From Anthoceros angustus (lineage: Eukaryota > Streptophyta > Anthocerotopsida > Anthocerotales > Anthocerotaceae), in the NCBI GenBank assembly GCA_010909165.1, contig MU008186.1, positions 496,001 to 560,000 on the forward strand: a DNA stretch of 64,000 bases, read 5' to 3'. Under the pieces are notes generated by a model. It worked only from the letters and a program-made list of their open reading frames with translations, was not told where the DNA came from and searched no databases. Below are positions 33,551-45,649 of this stretch, one piece after another. The position numbers and the translations under genes were made by a program. Position 1 is the first letter of the stretch; each line of letters opens with the position of its first letter.

Positions 33551-34156
33551 ACGCCTCGCACCACGGATCACACGCCTGTGAGTCTTGGTTGCAAGTGTGA
33601 GCCGGGTTCAAAAGTACCTCCACGATCTCAGAGTGTCTCGCCATAGGCAACATAATTTTAGGGATATGGTGACAATATGACAAAAGTATCTTTGGTTGGA
33701 CAACCATTTCATATTTGAGCAGAAAATATTTGAACAAACTCAATCAAAGCTTATTTGAACACACTGCAAGCTTAAGATTTGTTCGGTGTGATGGAACGCT
33801 ACATTATTTAAAAGCTAAACCGTGATCAGCTTATGAACATTCACCAATGTTCCAAGCGCTCACCAACCAAGCAACGCCTCGACATTTAAACAGACCTACT
33901 CTTCTAAAGAACTCCAACACTAAAACCAATAGCAAACCTTGCACATTCACATCATCGCATAAGCAATCTTCTGCCTTTGCACTTATTTATGCACTTACCG
34001 CAGAGCCATGCTTCCTTTCCTTGTGCATATCTTACTTGTGCGAGTTGAACAGCCCACATCCGGCCTTGAGGGATTTTAGAACCTCCTCGACTCTCAACCA
34101 GCATCCACATTGACATCCTCTTCACCATGGCCACCATGTTAGGCAATTCTTTGGAC
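33551..34156. other. Intergenic, no gene seen
   Basis: Short frames on both strands without domains. The right part is related to the repeated unit that follows. Confidence 0.4.
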
Positions 34157-34889
34157 AATGTTTCCCCTACCAATCCGATCACATGGCATGGCTCCCGCCC
34201 AATTTGCAAAGTTGGGTATAGCATTTCCCAAACCAGCTACATGCAAGCCCCGCCTTGGCTAGAAACACGAGCAAGTTCGCCGCTCACGTAAAACTTTCGA
34301 ATCCACTTGTAGTTGCTGGACTCTACAACGAGGATAACCAGTTGTCCTTGCACGATATGGTTTCCACCTTTATCCTCACACATGAGATGCAAATGAACCG
34401 CCTTGCCAAATTGAATCGAAGCCATTAACGCTTCTTGGAAGGATACATTATCACTACACAAGAAGGACGACGAGGCATGGTGGAGCCATGATATCCTATA
34501 ATAGCATCCATGATGCATTTCAAAGCCCTCAATGTTTCTACCAATCCGGCCATCACATCGCATGGCTCCGCCCAATTTGCAAAGTTGGGTATAGCATTTC
34601 CCAAACCAACAGCCTACATGCAAGCCCGCTTGGCTAGAACAGCAAGTTCGCACCGCTCACGTAAAACTTTCGAATCCACTTGTAGTTGCTGGACTCTACA
34701 ACGAGGATAACCAGTTGTCCTTGCACGATATGGTTTCCACCTTTATCCTCACACATGAGATGCAAATGAACCCTTGCCAAATTGAATCGAAGCCATTAAC
34801 GCTTCTTGGAAGGATACATTATCACTACACAAGAAGGACGAGGCATGGTGGAGCCATGATATCCTATAATAGCATCCATGATGCATTGC
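34157..34889. repeat. 370-bp tandem duplication
   Basis: Units 34157-34529 and 34530-34889 both begin CAATGTTTC and contain GGATAACCAGTTGTCCTTGC and TGGTGGAGCCATGATATCC. The minus strand is open across the junction (34237-34653) but shows no known domain. The units differ by short indels. Confidence 0.9.
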
Positions 34890-37714
34890 AAATCCCTGTT
34901 TCTCTTTTCGCCCATCAACTTAGCTCACAAGTAATCAACTCCACTACCTTTTGATTATCGCTAGTTTGTCCATCGCTCCGAATGATGTATATCAACCTTT
35001 GGGATAATATATCAAGCTTCCGGAATATTACAAGAAATGTCCAACGTTGTCCTATTTCCCACGGAGGTCGAGTGACATCGTAAAGGAATTGTTGACACAA
35101 AGTGACTTGTCGACTTGGAGCTTGTGACCATATGTGACGAGGCACAAGATGTGTCACCTTCAATACATAATCTCTTTGCCGCTCATAAACTCACTATTCC
35201 CGCACTATATCGCCAAGTATTCCGTGATCTACGAATTCCTCCACCTTATGAGATACCTGATGCCACTTCATCGCCAATAGGAGGCCAATCATATTCAAAA
35301 CCCACTACGCTTCGTAACAAAATACCCTTCACCGCATCGCAAGGTTCGCTCTTCATCTAGAAGAAACTTTGTTAAACTGCCTCAAGGTATGCTTGGTTCC
35401 GTCTCAATTTGCAAGGTACCAAATGAGTTACATGAAGGTTGATGAAACCTTGTGCCAATGCAACTCTGGACTTCCCTAGGTGAAGCACAAAAGTCTCTCA
35501 ATTCTTCGAGGACATGATGTCTCATAAATGTATAGGCAAACCCACGGGTTGTTTTGACTGACAAGTATGTCAACAAAATCGCCAATCGCTCCTCCACCAG
35601 ATTCTATGAAGACATCCATACCATTGTAGAATATGGAAATAAGATTGTAGCCAAATATGTATTGATGAGTGCATTCCCAAGGCCACCTTGGAAAAAGACG
35701 ATTTTGCAAGACCACCTTAAGAAAAGAAACAAAGTTAGTACAACACTCAAATGCAAGGTATCACCTTCAACCTCTTCACCACAAAGGATTGCAGGAAAAG
35801 AAAATATTTACCAAGCCTTGGGAAAAACCCTCGCTTAAGAAAGTTCGAACATCTTGACATTGTAAGCGGCCTATAAACTCATAGTTTTCATCATTCTCAT
35901 ATCTAATTGGCCAATGTAGAGATGTTTCACTACTTGAGCTTGCTTGCCGATTGATGGTTATTGGAATGAAACCTTGAGTACTCATATCTAATTGGCCAAT
36001 GTAGAGATGTTTCACTACTTGAGCTTGCCGATTGATGGTTATTGGAATGAAAATCCTTGAGTACTCATATCTTTAGAGGTGCCTCATAACATAACTCCAA
36101 CTCCAACATAATATTCACCAAGTCTTGAGCCTCAAGTCCGGTATAGCCTTTGAAAAGTTAGTAAGAATTGACTCAAGTGGCTTTCGCTCTACAAATCCTT
36201 GAGGAGTGCGGGTAAGAGTGGTGTATGTGGATGCATGAGATGACCTAGAAAGTCGTGGGTAATCCAATTAGGATTAATTATTATCATATTTTTACTTTTC
36301 AACCGGATAATTTTTCCAACATCATGAAGATAGGATGAAATTGCAAATCCTCGTGTTTCTCTTTTCGCCCATCAACTTAACAGTAATCAACGCACTACCT
36401 CCTTTTGATTATCGCTAGTTTGTCCATCGCTCCGAATGATGTATATCAACCTTTGGGATAATATATCAAGCTTCGGAATATTACGGTAAAAATGTCCAAC
36501 GTTGTCCTATTTCCCGCAGGTCGAGTGACATCGTAAAGGAATTGTTGACACAAAGTGACTTGTCGACTTGGAGCTTGTGACCATATGTGACGAGGCACAA
36601 GATGTGTCACCTTCAATACATAATCTCTTTGCCGTTCATAAAACTCGGTATTCCTCCGCATAAGTATTCCGTGATCTACGAATTCCTCCACCTTATGACG
36701 CGCTCTGTTGCCACGTACTTCATCGCCAATAGGAGGCCAATCATATTCAAAACCCACTACGCTTCGTAACAAAATACCCTTCACCGCATCGCAAGGTTCG
36801 CTCTTCATCTAGAAGAAACTTTGTTAAACTCTCAAGGTATGCTTGGTTCCGTCTCAATTTGCAAGGTACCAAATGAGTTACACAAGGTTGATGAAACCTT
36901 GTGCCAATGCAACTCCGGACTTCCCTAGGTGAAGCACAAAAGTCTCTCAATTCTTCGAGGACATGATGTCTCATAAATGTATAGGCAAACCCACGGGTTG
37001 TTTTGACTGACAAGTATGTCAACAAAATCGCCAATCGCTCCTCCACCGCGATTCTATGAAGACATCCATACCATTGTAGAATATGGAAATAAGATTGTAG
37101 CCAAATATGTCGATGAGAGTGCATTCCCAAGGCCACCTTGGAAAAAGACGATTTTGCAAGACCACCTTAAGAAAAGAAACAAAGTTAGTACAACACTCAA
37201 ATGCAAGGTATCACCTTGCCACCCTCTTCACCACAAAGGATTGCAGGAAAAAGAAAAATATTTACCTGAAGCCTTGGGAAAAAACCCTAGTTAAGGAAGT
37301 TCGAACATCTTGACATTGTAAGCCTATAAACTCATAGTTTTCATCATTCTCATATCTAATTGGCCAATGTAGAGATGTTTCACTACTTGAGCTTGCCGAT
37401 TGATGGTTATTGGAATGAAAATCATTGAGTACTCATATCTTTAGAGGTGCCTCATAACATAACTCCAACTCCAACATAATATTCACCAAGTCTTGAGCCT
37501 CAAGTCCCAGAGTATAGCCTTTGAAAAGTTAGTAAGAATTGACTCAAGTGGCTTTCGCTCTACAAATCCTTGAGGAGTGCGGGTAAGAGTGGTGTATGTG
37601 GATGCATGAGATGACCTAGAAAGTCGTGGGTAACCGAATTAGGATTAATTATTATCATATTTTTACTTTTCAACCGGATAATTTTTCCAACATCATGAAG
37701 ATACGATGACATTG
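34886..37714. repeat. 1.45-kb tandem duplication of an unclassified element
   Basis: Unit 1 (34886-36340) and unit 2 (36341-about 37714) start with TTGCAAATCC and share all landmarks, such as GTTGTCCTATTTCCC and CACGGGTTGTTTTGACTGAC. Unit 1 contains an extra 75-bp internal repeat near 35895-36040. The minus strand has open stretches in both, for example 36446-36808 and 36747-37136, which I cannot assign. It is probably part of a retroelement, judged by context only. Confidence 0.85.
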
Positions 37715-38757
37715 CATTACTATATTCTCGCGCTCATCGACTTGCATTGATTTAACTCCACAAGTTCTTGCACACAATAGGTTTCAAATTTTTTGCATCA
37801 AAGGTTGAGAAGGATGATTTGATACTCAATTTGTTACATATATTAGGAACTACTTTCGAGTTTTCACATAAATTTTTAAATTTTACATACCACATGCGAT
37901 ATATTCTCTATGTGTTTTATTGCATTCGCTTGATAACTTGCATTTTGGAATTAGATCTATTATGTCTGAAAACTGTTTTAGATTATTCATTTTGTGTTAA
38001 TAAACTTTCAATAAATTGCTCATTAGTTTTAAATTTATCTAAAACGTAATTACAATAATTTTTGGTTTCACTACTTGAGCTTGCCGATTGATGGTTATTG
38101 GAATGAAAATCCTTGAGTACTCATATCTTTAGAGGTGCCTCATAACATAACTCCAACTCCAACATAATATTCACCAAGTCTTGAGCCTCAAGTCCCAGAT
38201 AGCCTTTGAAAAGTTAGTAAGAATTGACTCAAGTGGCTTTCGCTCTACAAATCCTTGAGGAGTGCGGGTAAGAGTGGTGTATGTGGATGCATGAGATGAC
38301 CTAGAAAGTCGTGGGTAACCAATTAGGATTAATTATTATCATATTTTTACTTTCAATCGGATAATTTTTCCAACATCATGAAGATACGATGACATTGCGC
38401 TACTATATTCTCGCTCATCGACTTGCATTGATTTAACTCCACAAGTTCTTGCACACAATAGGTTTCAAATTTTTTGGCTGCACTGTGAGGTTGAGAAGGA
38501 TGATTTGATACTCAATTTGTTACATATATTAGGAACTACTTTCGAGTTTTCACATAAATTTTTAAATTTTTACATACCACATGCGATATATTCTCTATGT
38601 GTTTTATTGCATTCGCTTGATAACTTGCATTTTGGAATTAGATCTATTATGTCTGAAAACTGTTTTTTAGATTATTCATTTTGTGTCTAATAAACTTTCA
38701 ATAAATTGCTCATTAGTTTTAAATTTATCTAAAACGTAATTACAATCAATACTCTTG
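37379..38757. repeat. 690-bp tandem duplication, AT-rich
   Basis: Units 37379-38065 and 38066-38757 start TTTCACTACTTGAGCTTGCC and include an AT-rich tail with TCAATAAATTGCTCATTAG. The first 330 bp also belongs to the preceding 1.45-kb repeat, so the two duplications are nested. No gene is seen. Confidence 0.88.
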
Positions 38758-39159
38758 GTTTGACTACACTTGCTGCGTGACATTGGACGCAATAAATGTT
38801 AACCAACACTTCAACTCATCTTCAAACTTTGTGTTAATTTGTTCGCTTGACATCTCCTAACATGGTCAAAGGGACTAAACACGAACGCAAATAGACAAGC
38901 TTGATGAATATTAGGAAAGAGATAATCATGGAGAATGCGATATTCAGCTTGGCATTAGATCCCAAATGCTTACTTGCAAGTCTTCGCCAAAAATGTGTTC
39001 AATTTCTATGCCTTTTGTCATCTCCCATGGTGGGAGCTTATCCATCATCCACGCCGGCATCCATCTTTGAGAATACCGTAACCATTTTCTACGTAGTTTT
39101 GCTGCAATCATTTTACTGAAATTGCATTAGACATTAACAAAGAGTAACTCACTTTGGCA
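38758..39159. other. Intergenic, no gene seen
   Basis: AT-rich sequence with one 72-codon frame (38901-39119) lacking any recognisable domain. Confidence 0.4.
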
Positions 39160-39450
39160 TATTGTGTAGGGAAGCATCCGTCTGGGGCGACGAGTTTATG
39201 ATCTCTCACAAACTTGGGTACGAGTCGGATGCATCTTGGGGAACCATATGTTGCGCATGTATGCATCTGGAAGGTTGCAAGAGGCCATGGGCGTGTTCAC
39301 GGTGGGCATACCAGATGTCTTCATGTGGTTTTCCATCATCTTCGCACATGCTCGCAGATCGAAACCTAAGGAGGCCATACACCAGATCATGAAATTTGAG
39401 CTGTGTGCCCTTTGCCCGCCGCAAACAATGAGGGGTGGATCGTGTGTGTA
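39160..39450 (+). pseudogene. PPR protein fragment
   Basis: The plus strand reads, over two frames, EFMISHKLGYESDA, then GNHMLRMYASGRLQEAMGVF, then VFMWFSIIFAHARRSKPKEA. This is about two PPR repeats of the PLS kind (G..++..GY.SD..LGN.L++MYA.CG.+.EA..VF). Frame changes occur near 39236 and before the end. It resembles a continuation of the 31366 remnant in style, but the two are 7.7 kb apart. Confidence 0.75.
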
Positions 39451-39886
39451 TACCCTTGGGAGTATGCAGCTTGAAAGCGAAGCGACGCCGAAGTCTTTGT
39501 GATGTCAAACGCTTCTCGGCTAACCGCGGCTTTATCACTTGGGGAGAGCAGTGCCTTTTGGGATGTGAACGGAAACGGGAGCCAGCATCCTCGGTTAAGG
39601 AGAATGTCCACACCCACTGCTTCCGCCATGCCATCTTATAAATGTAATCTAAGAATTATTGCAAAAGCTTTAGTGCTAGAGATGAAATTTCGCGAGTGAC
39701 TACCGCAGAGATCACCTGGCAGAGGAGACAATAGATGATAGTACCGCCGTGGATCGCTCGTGAGATGAATAGTGGAGCTATCATCCATGTAGTCTTCACC
39801 TGCAGTACCACATGATCATCCTGTTGAGAGATACCGTGTTGCTTGGTAGCATGGTGTGCCTTGGATTTCAGATTTCGCATGCCGCT
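39451..39886. other. Left flank of the Ty3/gypsy element
   Basis: A mixed stretch with open frames on both strands (39387-39634) and no recognised domain. Bases 39882-39886 (CCGCT) directly precede the LTR. They do not match the five bases after the right LTR (CGCCA), so no target-site duplication is evident. Confidence 0.45.
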
Positions 39887-40925
39887 TGTGGGCTATGCAC
39901 TTCGGGAGTTAGGAAATAAGTAGGGTTTCGCTTTTTAGGATTGAAGGATAAATAAGGCGGAAAAGGAGGAATAAATTGGGGTAGCGCCGGACGAGGCTCG
40001 GAGTATACTCCGGACTGAGTGAACAACGGACCCGGTACCACTATGGCAAGCTCCGACTACGCCGAGTAACGGATAAGTCCGGAACCCACTCCAGTCAAAA
40101 TAGGATACGCTGTGGAAAGTAACCCAGGAGCGGAGGCGTGAGGATGACGAGGCGGCGCCACGCGGGACGGCCCCGAGTGGAGGTCGGGCATGCAGGGTGA
40201 CCGTAACCTTGCGAGGCCGTTATAGCGGTATTCACGCTGGCGCGCGCGGGCGTAAGGCCGCAGTAAGCGAGGGTCGAGTAAGCCATGCACTCGCGCTACG
40301 GACAACGAAGAGGCGCCTTCCGCCAGCATTTCCACAAGCGCGCCAAGGAGGGAGGTCATTTCCGCCCTCCGCCAGCCCCTCATACCTTGCGCCCGCAATC
40401 CGCTCGCGCCGCTTTTGGGCGCCCAGCCAGAGCGTGCACTGGTTGGAGCAACGAACGCGCGAAGGAGGAACATCGTGCCGGACTCGCCAGCAGGCAAGAG
40501 GAGGAGAAAGCAATGGCACCCAAAAGCCGACGGAGTCTGGGAGCCATGGACCGTGGAGCGCAACATTGTGACCCGCGCTATCCGGACTTCGCCCCGGCCG
40601 GAGGAAGCAGGGGAATTGGTGCAGAGTGGCATCCGGACGTGTTCCAAATGGTCCGGACCTTTGACAACGCTACCTAGTCCGGAGTTTGCCCGAAGATGCG
40701 GCGATCAACAAGGAGGTCCGATCCAAGAACCTCCGGAGGACCCGAGGCGATGGACCTTGAGGTCCCGAGGATGGCCTACAACCAAGGAGGAAGAAGGGGC
40801 GTGGTGCCGAGCCCTTAAGGCGAAGGGAAGATAGGGCCGCCACGCGGCGAGGCTCGAACGCAGCGACAACCAACGGATGGTTGATATCCGATCCGCCGAC
40901 CGAGTAAGGGCGGTAGCCCGGATCA

Positions 40926-41369
40926 TTGTCCATTGAACTCGCCACCAAGGTGGATCACCTTGGTGATAACCTGGTATTCTCGCATGCGCCATGGGGGAAG
41001 AGAGCGGACGGGAAGGATTATCTTCGCCGTTCGCCAGAGGCACGCAAGCTAAGGAGCGAAGCCTCGCCATCACCCATACCGATTCATGTATGGGGACATT
41101 TCGAGCTCCCAAGGAGGGAGAGCTTGAGCGGCGCTCCCAAGGGCCGGAGGCCCCGCCAAGTAGAGCGTGCAAGGGCGCCTGAGGTGGGGGTCGCCCTTCA
41201 AGACCAAGCGGACTCGGAGGAGGACGATCGAGGATTCCTGACTCCATACGTGAGCGAACCCCTCACCACCTGTGAAGTTTGGGAGGCGATTCCCCTTCCT
41301 CCTTTTGGTGCCCTCCGAGCAGACAGGAGGAGCGATGCCGAGGGCGCGGCTCACCGGCTGCAACAATGA
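40926..41369 (+). other. Open frame inside the 5' LTR
   Basis: A 147-codon frame starts at ATG 40926 and has a protein-like stretch with ELATKVDHLGDNLVFSHAPW, then PIPIHVWGHFELPRRESLSG and TCEVWEAIPLPPFGALRA. The matching part of the 3' LTR (about 52283-52720) reads the same words in shifting frames. I do not recognise a family. Upstream, both LTRs also carry TVERNIVTRAIRTS and RHPDVFQMV.TFDNATLVREF. This could be an extra retroelement gene or captured sequence, or chance openness of GC-rich DNA. Confidence 0.35.
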
Positions 41370-41470
41370 CCAACAACCACGACGGCCGCCGAGCCCCGAC
41401 GAACCCGGGGAGCCAAGAGGCGAAGACGGTGCCGCTTACCAACGCAAAGACCTCGAAGGTGCCGGACTTA

Positions 41471-44035
41471 CCCCCGCCCACGGAGTGGCAAGAGGTCAAG
41501 AGGCGGTAAGGAGGGCGAAGGGACGTGGCCCAAGGAGTGGAGGTCACCGCGCAGCCCCCACCTCGAGCCGGGCCTGCCCCGAGAAGGGGCAAAAGAGCTT
41601 GCTCCGGACCCCCTCACCTCCTCCGAGCCCTGTGAGAAAGAGGGCACAAAGGAGTTAGAGGCCAAGAGGGCCAAGAGGGTGAGACTCGGACCTCACCACT
41701 GTGACCCGAGGGTCCCGATTAGGTCCGAGAACCCACCGACTTACTCCGGATCGGGTATGGAGGTCCTTGGCGAGAAATGCCGGCCCCACGGACTTTGTGG
41801 GGGCCTCACACCGTGGCCGTGGAAGAAACACGGCGAACCTGCCACCGCCATGGACGGAATGCTTTGGGGTCTCGTGGTACAGAGAAGACCTGTGAAGTGG
41901 AGGCCACCCGAGGAGGATGGTGGAACCCAAGAGCAAGTGAAGGCGGCCGAGGGCAAAGGAAAAGGCGGAGTCCCTCGCTCGGATCGAGGAAGGGAAACGC
42001 CGGGTGGCGGAGCGAGGCCCGGCGTTCACAGACTGGGTTAAGGTTCTTCACCAGGCACAAGCAAGCTGGAGGCCCAAGCGGGCGGAGGACCTTGCAGCGA
42101 AGAGGGAAGCGCAGCAGAGGCGGAAGAGGCCCGGCACAGAGAGAGCTCGGACGGAGGCGGCCCGCCAGAGCCAAGTGGGCGAGGCCTGTAAAGGCGCGGG
42201 AGCTGCGGTGAAGAGCGACCGGATCACTACAGACGTGATCGAACCGTGGAGAGAGAGTCACAGTACCGAGGCTAACTCAAGGCCGCAAAGGCTATGGAGC
42301 AGTAAGGCCAGCACTGGGAGATAGAGGATCTCCGAGTACAGCAGGAGGTAGAGGGAGGCGGCAGCAGATGGAGGATGAAGGACACGCCGGAGCTACAACC
42401 CAAGATGCGCTTGAGCAGTGATTCTCAACGAGAGAATCCACGACTCGAGCACGAAGAGTGGCCTGGCCTCAAGACGGAGGAAAATCGGCGACTATCCAAG
42501 GAGTTGGACGCTGCTGTGCTGTATGAGCCGGAGGAAGGCCTGGACGGAGGTATCCGACCGCCTGAGAGGGAGTCATGAGCTAAAGGCCGTAATGAACGGA
42601 GGAGCGCGAGCATCGGAAGCGTAAAAGAAGCCGGTCCACCGAGAAAGGCGGAAGGGAACGCCGCGCTATGGCGGTAAGCCGGGCAATGGAAAGGAAACGA
42701 CGGAGCCGGAGCAAGTGAGCAACAAATGCAGGAGGTGACCGAGGCCGCCTTGTAGCCTCGCGTGATACCCCCGCCCACGAGTGGCAAGAGGTCAAGAGGC
42801 GGTAAGGAGGGCGAAGGGACGTGGCCCAAGGAGTGGAGGTCACCGGCAGCCCCCACCTCGAGCCGGGCCTGCCCCGGCTGAGAAGGGGCAAAAGAGCTTG
42901 CTCCCGACCCCCTCACCTCCTCCGAGCCCTGTGGAGAAAGAGGGCACAAAGGAGTTAGAGGCCAAGAGGGCCAAGAGGGTGAGACTCGGACCTCACCACT
43001 CAGACCCGAGGGTCCCGATTAGGTCCGAGAACCCCCGACTTACTCCGGATCGGTATGGAGGTCCTCGGATCGAGAAATGCCGGCCCCACTACGGACTTTG
43101 TGGGGTGGCCGTGGAAGAAACACGGCGAGTCCTGCCACCGCCATGGACGGAATGCTTTGGGGTCTCAGAAGACCTGTGAAGTGGAGGCCACCCGAGGAGG
43201 ATGGTGGAACCCAAGAGCAAGTGAAGGCCGAGGGCAAAGGAAAAGGCGGAGTCCCTCGCCGGATCGAGGAAGGGAAACGCCGGTGGCGGAGCGAGGCCCG
43301 TTCACAGACTGGTTAAGGTTCTTCAGGCACAAGCAAGCCTGGGAGGCCCAAGCGCGGAGGACCTTGTGCAAGAGGGAAGCGCAGCAGAGGCGGAAGAGGC
43401 CGGGCAGAGAGAGCTCGGACGGAGGCGGCCCGGCCAGAGCAAGGGCGAGGCCTGTAAAGGCGGGCGGAGCCGTGAAGAGCGACCGGATCACTACAGACGT
43501 GATCGAACCGTGGAGAGAGTCAGTACCGAGGCTAACTCAAGGCCGCACAAAGGAGTTAGAGGCCAAGAGGGTGAGACTCGGACCTCACCACTCGGGAGAT
43601 AGAGGATCTCCGAGCACCGCAGGAGGTAGAAGGGAGGCGGCAGCAGATGGAGGACAAGAAGGACACTGGAGCTACAACCCAAGATGCGCTTGAGCAAGCA
43701 GTGATTCTCAACGAGAGAATCCACGACTCGAAAAGTAGAGCCTGGCCCGTCTCAAGACGGAGGAAAACCATCTATCCAAGGAGTTGGACGCTGCTGTGCT
43801 GTATGAGCCGGAGGAAGTCCGAGGACGGAGGTATCCGACCGCCTGAGAGGGAGCGAGCTAAAGGCCGTAATGAACGGGAGCGCGAGCACGGAAGTGTAAA
43901 AGAAGCGCCGGTCCACCGAGAAAGGCGGAAGGAACGCCGCTATGGCGGTAAGTCGGCAATGGAAAGGAAACGACGGAGCCGAGCAAGTGAGCAACAAATG
44001 CAGGTGACCGAGGCCGCCTTGTAGCCTCGCGTGAT
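41471..44035 (+). repeat. 1.3-kb tandem duplication inside the 5' LTR
   Basis: Units 41471-42766 and 42767-44035 both start near ACCCCCGCCCACGGAGTGGC and end at GTAGCCTCGCGTGATACCCC. Only one unit is present in the 3' LTR (about 52835-54130). They share GGCCGTGGAAGAAACACGGC and GATCGAACCGTGGAGAGAG. Differences are mainly indels of 1-10 bases. Confidence 0.9.
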
Positions 44036-45580
44036 ACCCCCCCCCAACCGGGTGAGAGGTGGCCCAACAAGCCGGCAAAAGACGCCCCGAACACTTATGG
44101 CGGAGGGAGTATCGGTGCCCGCACACGTGGAAGAGGCAATTCAACAAGTCGATCTGACTTTGCCTATTACCACGCCGAGCCCCTCGAGAAGCCTCGACGC
44201 ACCGGACGGACGGAAGGCTCAAGGAGATGAAGGCCACGGGATGACAGGACCCTAGTGGCCCTGCTTGAGATGACGGAGCGGCGGAGGAGCAACCGGAGGA
44301 GTAACGAGGAGCGCGGATGCGAGAGGTAAGCACCCCGCACCTCACCATGGAAGGAGGGGCCAACGAAGGAGTCACTTCGGGCGATCGGGAACAGCGGGAG
44401 GACTTCGAGGGAGAGCCACGGAGGAGTCCCGTGAGGGAGGAAACCCGGGTGGGCGTGAGTCCGGACTTTGTCCGGACCCGAGGGAGGCCGACCAAGTCCG
44501 GACTGAATAAGTCCGACCTCAAGTCCGGACTAATAAGTCCGGACTCAAGTCCGAGAGACAAGTCCGACACCGACCCGAGGTCCGGACCAGAGACAAGGTG
44601 ACCCAGCCGGCCTCGAATAAGCCGGACTCAAGTTCGAGTCGAGACAGACCTCGAGGACCGGGAAGCAAGAAGGAGGAGCCCCTCGACTTACGCTTAGGGG
44701 AGCCGATAGGGGTGGCCCCACCGGGGACCTGTGGAGGGGCCGTGGGAGGATGACGCCGTGGTAACGGCGTTGTCGATCGCCAGAGCCCAACCCGGCTGTG
44801 ATTCCGGGAGAGGAGGGGCCCGCCACGGATCATCCGATTGGGTGCACCACAACCGCTGACGGGGATTGGACCACCCATTCCGAGGCGGGGCCTGTGACCT
44901 TCCCCACAGTCGTGAAGGAGATAGGGGGATAGGTGGTAGGCGGCCGATTAGGGTATACCGAAATGGCACCGTAATAGGGGTGTAATAAAGACGCCACCTT
45001 GGGCGCAGATAAGAGGGGCCGAGGTCGCTAGTAAAGCATCTTTCTCTTGGTGTTGATGCCGCTCTGCACCTTTGTGAGTCTTCTTGCTAACGTGAGTCCC
45101 GAGTCACCGAAAGGTGCACGGCCCCGGGAGATTGATCAAGGTCCCGTGACGGACTTAACGCTGTGGTGTGTGCGGGGAAGGGTGACCGATCCGCGTCGCG
45201 AGCCGCTCCGACACGAACGACCGAACGCGTGAGCCGGAGGAACTCCGGAGGGTGTAGAGCCCGGACGGAGAGGCCCGGAACGACGGAGGAGGTCCGGATC
45301 AGAACCGCGCCTTTTCTAAGATCAAGAGTGTAGCGTGAGAGGAGAGAGGAAAGGACCGATGCGTGAGGATGTGAACGATACGGACGCGAACGGGTCTAAA
45401 CGCTTGGCCATACCGGCAGTGAACGCCAGAGTAGTTAGGAGTATGTGTGTGTGAGACCGAACGAGCGCTAAGGACGAAGAATCACCAAACGCTAAACGGG
45501 CCTATCATTCCCTTTGGGAACGGACTTCTTCCTACAACGACACGGATTGTGCGCGCTACGCCATCGAAAAGTCCGCCACA

Positions 45581-45595
45581 TTTTGGCGCTGCGGG
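45581..45595 (+). other. Gypsy primer-binding site (putative)
   Basis: TTTTGGCGCTGCGGG directly follows the CCACA end of the 5' LTR. It resembles the TGGCGCC-type sites of several plant gypsy lineages, with small differences. Which tRNA it pairs with was not tested. Confidence 0.6.
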
Positions 45596-45649
45596 AATGA
45601 AATCGGTCCGGTGCCGCAGTGCGCCCTTAGGAAGAGAAGGTAAGTGAAT

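Larger units (their letters stand above)
39887..45580 (+). repeat. Ty3/gypsy 5' LTR (5.7 kb)
   Basis: Matches the 3' LTR over its whole length except for an extra tandem copy (41471-42766 and 42767-44035). Towards the end lies GCATCTTTCTCTTGGTGTTG followed by GCACCTTTGTGAGTCTTCTT, conserved in both LTRs. Near 44450-44600 there is a cluster of AAGTCCGGACT-type palindromic repeats. The LTR interior has protein-like sequence (see separate entry). Confidence 0.9.

Noticed and set aside
36446-37136. Minus-strand frames as a host gene
   Set aside because: They lie in a tandemly repeated block, no family is recognised, and the copy in the other unit is broken differently.
43752-44570. Long minus-strand open frame (272 codons)
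   Set aside because: It lies in the GC-rich 5' LTR opposite the gypsy strand, has biased composition, and the corresponding part of the 3' LTR is broken. It looks like a chance opening.
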